Shown here: positions 60,902 to 64,000 of the stretch, one piece after another
Layout of the letters: every line of letters begins with the position of its first letter
Numbering within the stretch: position 1 is the stretch's first letter
Assembly (NCBI GenBank): GCA_035578155.1
Contig: JAPWDM010000001.1
Location: 78,667,816 to 78,731,815 of the forward strand
Direction of reading: 5' to 3'
Length of the DNA: 64,000 bases
DNA from: Brachynemurus nebulosus
Lineage: Eukaryota > Arthropoda > Insecta > Neuroptera > Myrmeleontidae
The notes under the pieces: generated by a model
Databases searched by the model: none
Told to the model about the DNA's origin: nothing
The model's input: only the letters and a program-made list of their open reading frames with translations
Program-made: the position numbers and the translations under genes

Positions 60902-61798
60902 AGCCTAGTTTTCATTAGTAGAGCTAGTAGCAAAGTATACTAGCATACTTTTTAGCCAAATTGTGTTACTTTACCAATTCTGGTAGAGTAGCTGTCCACA
61001 CAGAAATTTAAAGCATTATAGTAGAGTAGTCAGATTGTATACAATTGAACTAACAACAATGAACCGTCATTGGCTCTGAGGAGGTGTTTGAAAAATATTG
61101 CTTGTATTTCACTGCAGAAGTGACTAGCTATTGAAGAAGAGGATAAAGCAATGAAAGTATGGATTAAAGATTTGATCAAGGAAAGGCATAGCCATGGAGA
61201 AGCGGTCTTCTTTTGAAGGAACTTGCTGCAAAGGATATACACGAAGCACAGCAAAAAAGCACAGTAAGCTCAGCCGAGCACAGCAAAAAACTTTTAAGAT
61301 TTTTTTCTACAAAAATACGGTTGAAGAACAAAAATAATGTTTTTTCATTTCGTCAGGGTCCCTAACAGAATATCCGGGACCCCTTTTTTAAGCCGGGTCC
61401 CCGAACAACTGCCCCACCTGACCTCCCTCACGCCAGCTCGGAAGATATACAAGAGTATAAATTGTGTTCATTCATTTTTGTCACAACAAAACAAAATAGC
61501 TGAATTTCCAATCTGGAAATTGGCTAAAAACAAGACAAACATGTGCAGTATCCTCATACATAGTGCACTTGACTATACCCAACCTGTTTGCATTAGAATA
61601 GTGATGGTAGAGTAGAGTAGAAATCAGTGGTGGGGGAATGCAAGTGGTAGAGTTACTACCCCACCGTGCAGTCTTACTCTACTCTACCATAATTAAGTAC
61701 TCTAATCTACCGATAATGTTTACACTAGTAGAGTTAGAAGGGTAGTTAGTACTCGCCCAAATTACTCGACCGCTAACTCTACCAATGGAAACTAGGCT
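60902..61798. mobile_element. PIF/Harbinger-type MITE, 897 bp, TTA target
   Basis: Ends AGCCTAGTTTTCATTAGTAG and complement of AGCCTAGTTTCCATTGGTAG, flanked by TTA (60899-60901 and 61799-61801). Subterminal GTAGAGTAG words in both arms. The short ORFs inside have no domain. Confidence 0.75.
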
Positions 61799-61801
61799 TT
61801 A

Positions 61802-62476
61802 TGTATGTTTATATGGTATCTCTTATTAAATGTATTTATGTAGTATTTTATTATTATTAGTACTCTTATTTTGATGGGTGTCGCAGGTACATAAATTATT
61901 ATTTAAATGTGTTTTGTTTCAGCTTCTTGGCATAAAAGAACAAATTTGGTAAAAGAATTTTACAATAATGATAATTAATGCTGAAGTTTGGAATTCCCTG
62001 TTACAGTTTTCCGCTAAAGTTACTCAGTTATGAATAAAAATTCACTTTTTAATCTGTGTTGTGTACCAATAGTCAACAACAATGTTTTATGACAGTTAAA
62101 GGAAAGTTTTTATTTTGGTTTGTTTGAAAATTCAAGTCTAATTTTTAATGTAATTTGTAATTAAATTAATACTTGTAATTAAAGTAATGCAACAATACTT
62201 ATAATTAAAGTAATGCAACTAAATATTTGTAATTAAAGAAATGCAACAAAGTTTTACACTAATACCAGAGTTACGGTTCTTGCAATATTCATAATGTCCT
62301 GTGAAATAAAATCCTACAAAAATATTTCAAACATATTTTAACCAAAATTTATGAAAAATTGTGTTCGCTTTTCCTGTACGATACAGTACATTTCAATTCA
62401 AAAGTCAGCAGATGTTTACATATTGTGGTAAAAGAAAAAAAAATTTTTTTTTATTTTTAAAAAACTGTTTATTATA
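61802..62476. other. AT-rich DNA with small tandem words
   Basis: A TTGTAATTAAAGTAATGCAAC-type word is repeated three or four times at about 62157-62250. No gene. Confidence 0.45.
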
Positions 62477-62656
62477 CAGGGTGTGAATAATTCTGGTTTG
62501 GTCAGAGGCGTATTCAGAAAAATTTATATTAAACGACGAGCTGGTTGGGATGCGATTTTTTCAGATAGCGAATTCCGAAAAAAATTATATGTCTTCGGTA
62601 ATTTTACACCGAGATAACCCATCTCTCAAAAGGATGAGACCTATTTATTTTACACC

Positions 62657-62659
<3 letters not shown>
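62477..62659. mobile_element. Short MITE, 183 bp, TA target
   Basis: Ends CAGGGTGTGAATAATT and complement of CAGGGTGTAAAATAA; TA at 62475-62476 and 62660-62661, the latter leading into (TA)n (to about 62751). Confidence 0.7.

Positions 62660-62751
<92 letters not shown>
62660..62751. repeat. (TA)n microsatellite
   Basis: Pure TA run starting at the MITE end. Confidence 0.95.
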
Positions 62752-62754
<3 letters not shown>

Positions 62755-63229
62755 GTGGTCCTACTTGACACTGAGAATTTTTTTTATTTCATTTGTAGTT
62801 GACCACCAAAAATTGTTCTACGACTCGAAAATGTAAGGTGTGTTGAAAATTTCAGCAGTTTTAATCAACATTTAATGGTAGCTCAATGGAGACAAAGTTT
62901 TACATAAAATGTCATTTTTGCAATAAAACATCAATGAACATGTATGAGTGCTCAGAATACTTTTATTAGTTATTTATTAAAAATCAGACGTAAATTCTTA
63001 TACATAATAATAAAGTATTTCCCCTTAAGGATCCACAAAAAAAGGAAATTATTATTATTTAATATTATGTATAATTCAGCCCACAGTGCAGTTCAATATA
63101 GTGATTTAACAAATTTCTTATGACTAATTGCCAAAATTAGAGATCAGTTTAACTTTTGTAATGTGTATTTAAAACAAAAATTATTTTAAAGTTGTTTTTT
63201 ACCTATGTTTTTCCACTACTTCTAATACA
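62752..63229. other. AT-rich spacer
   Basis: Nothing recognised before the pseudogene on the minus strand. Confidence 0.35.
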
Positions 63230-64000
63230 TCTTGTCTTTCAGGGTTGTCATTAACAACCCTCAAATGTTAAGTATCGCTACTACTTGCTTGTAGTCACTT
63301 TTATGAGGCCATTTTTGTCGGTCAAATTCCAAATACCCTCTTGGAATAATGGAATATTAAGACGACGAAAGAAATTGATCGTATTTTTTGTCACATAATC
63401 TTCTATCTGCACCTCACTTGAACTCTTGCTACTTAACGCTTAAGAGGTTTGTCAACCCCGCCCTTTTCATTAATGAATTGAATCATAGCTCTTTTGAGGT
63501 TATGGACACATTTTCGTCGAAAAAGGCCAGACCCACAAGATCTCACTTAAATACCATAGGTGCCTTTCGAATTTCTTGTTGGCAATTTTAGAAAGTCCAG
63601 AATTTATCTTCCTATAAGTACTAAGCTGTTGAAGTAGCCTGAGATCATGAAAGGAGCTGAAATTGTAAGAGGGGCTGTAAACCAAGCTCTCAGATTAATA
63701 TGAACAAGAAAATGCAAACGTCACCCAATCCGTTTTCCTCTTTCTTACAATTAGTGAGTTTCAATTGGCTACATTCACATTTTTAAAGGATACAATGCCT
63801 TGGCCATCCATCTACCTTGATGATTAGCTCCAAGAGACATAAAATGTACTCCGCGCGATGGAAGTCCTCCCAAGTATATAATAGCAAACTCTAAGAATTT
63901 TCTGTAGTCATCTCTCACTTGAATTTTCGTCAATCTGCTAACTGTAAATTGAGTCACAATTTCCTTCTTATCTCTTAAAGCTGCCATAACATTTGCATCA
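63230..64000 (-). pseudogene. Decayed transposon-associated ORF of an uncharacterised family, runs off the edge
   Basis: Minus-strand pieces in shifting frames: DDYRKFLEFAIIYLGG then GANHQGRWMAKALYPLKM (63987-63775), KKFERHLWYLSEI (about 63580-63540), a following FFDENVS (about 63520), and VTKNTINFFRRLNIPLFQEG (about 63400-63340). From memory, 'ARWMAKAIY', 'RHLWYLSEE' and this C-terminal block form a family of uncharacterised proteins spread with mobile elements in arthropods and cnidarians. Several stops and frame changes show it is a pseudogene. The 5' part lies beyond the window. Confidence 0.6.

Overview
This window looks like repeat-dense, AT-rich DNA from an arthropod nuclear genome, most likely an insect. 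The evidence is an env-bearing errantivirus-type retroelement, a Tc1 element, a Helitron, PIF/Harbinger-, mariner- and hAT-type MITEs, long (TA)n tracts, CCTAA insect-telomere-like motifs, and TATA plus arthropod-type initiator promoters. I see no intact host gene. Nearly everything recognisable is mobile DNA, and most long ORFs in AT repeats are artefacts.

The left third holds two nested systems. Element A (about 3554-9261) has roughly 0.6-0.75 kb terminal inverted repeats (TIRs) and decayed genes; a short matched inverted pair at 2056 and 9423 encloses it. Element B (14199-24802, 10.6 kb) has TIRs of about 0.77 kb, ends 5'-AG...CT-3' and a 6-bp target duplication (TATGGT), the Polinton/Maverick signature. 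It encodes a spliced, apparently intact protein-primed-type family B DNA polymerase, a 249-residue orphan protein, a C2H2/acidic protein, a small basic protein and a frameshifted 'YVKG' protein. No integrase, capsid, packaging ATPase or protease is visible. B has landed inside a third TIR element (C, 11013-25526). A and B have unrelated TIRs but share two protein families, which suggests a mobile accessory module. The C2H2 gene of B is preceded by a 21-bp minisatellite carrying 16 exact AP-1 sites (TGACTCA), close to its TATA box.

The middle (26612-34096) is a 7.5-kb errantivirus-like LTR retrotransposon with nearly identical LTRs, open gag and env frames and a broken pol, inserted in TA-rich DNA. 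Next come fold-back elements, a (TA)n-bounded element carrying seven perfect trimeric heat-shock elements at exact 103-bp spacing in two inverted arms (36000-36661), a Helitron-like end, and a 2.2-kb TIR element rich in GATCATGCATGATC (37606-39763).

The right third holds inverted repeats around (TA)n, a 1.6-kb palindrome, a tandemly repeated exon-like unit, a Helitron (45879-46682), several MITEs with clean target duplications, a 120-bp tandem array, a Tc1 DD34E element with one stop codon (51134-52732), three tRNA-like sequences with Pol III signals, and a decayed transposon-associated ORF running off the right edge.

All assignments come from reading motifs and repeats by eye. Family names are from memory of conserved motifs and were not checked by database search.
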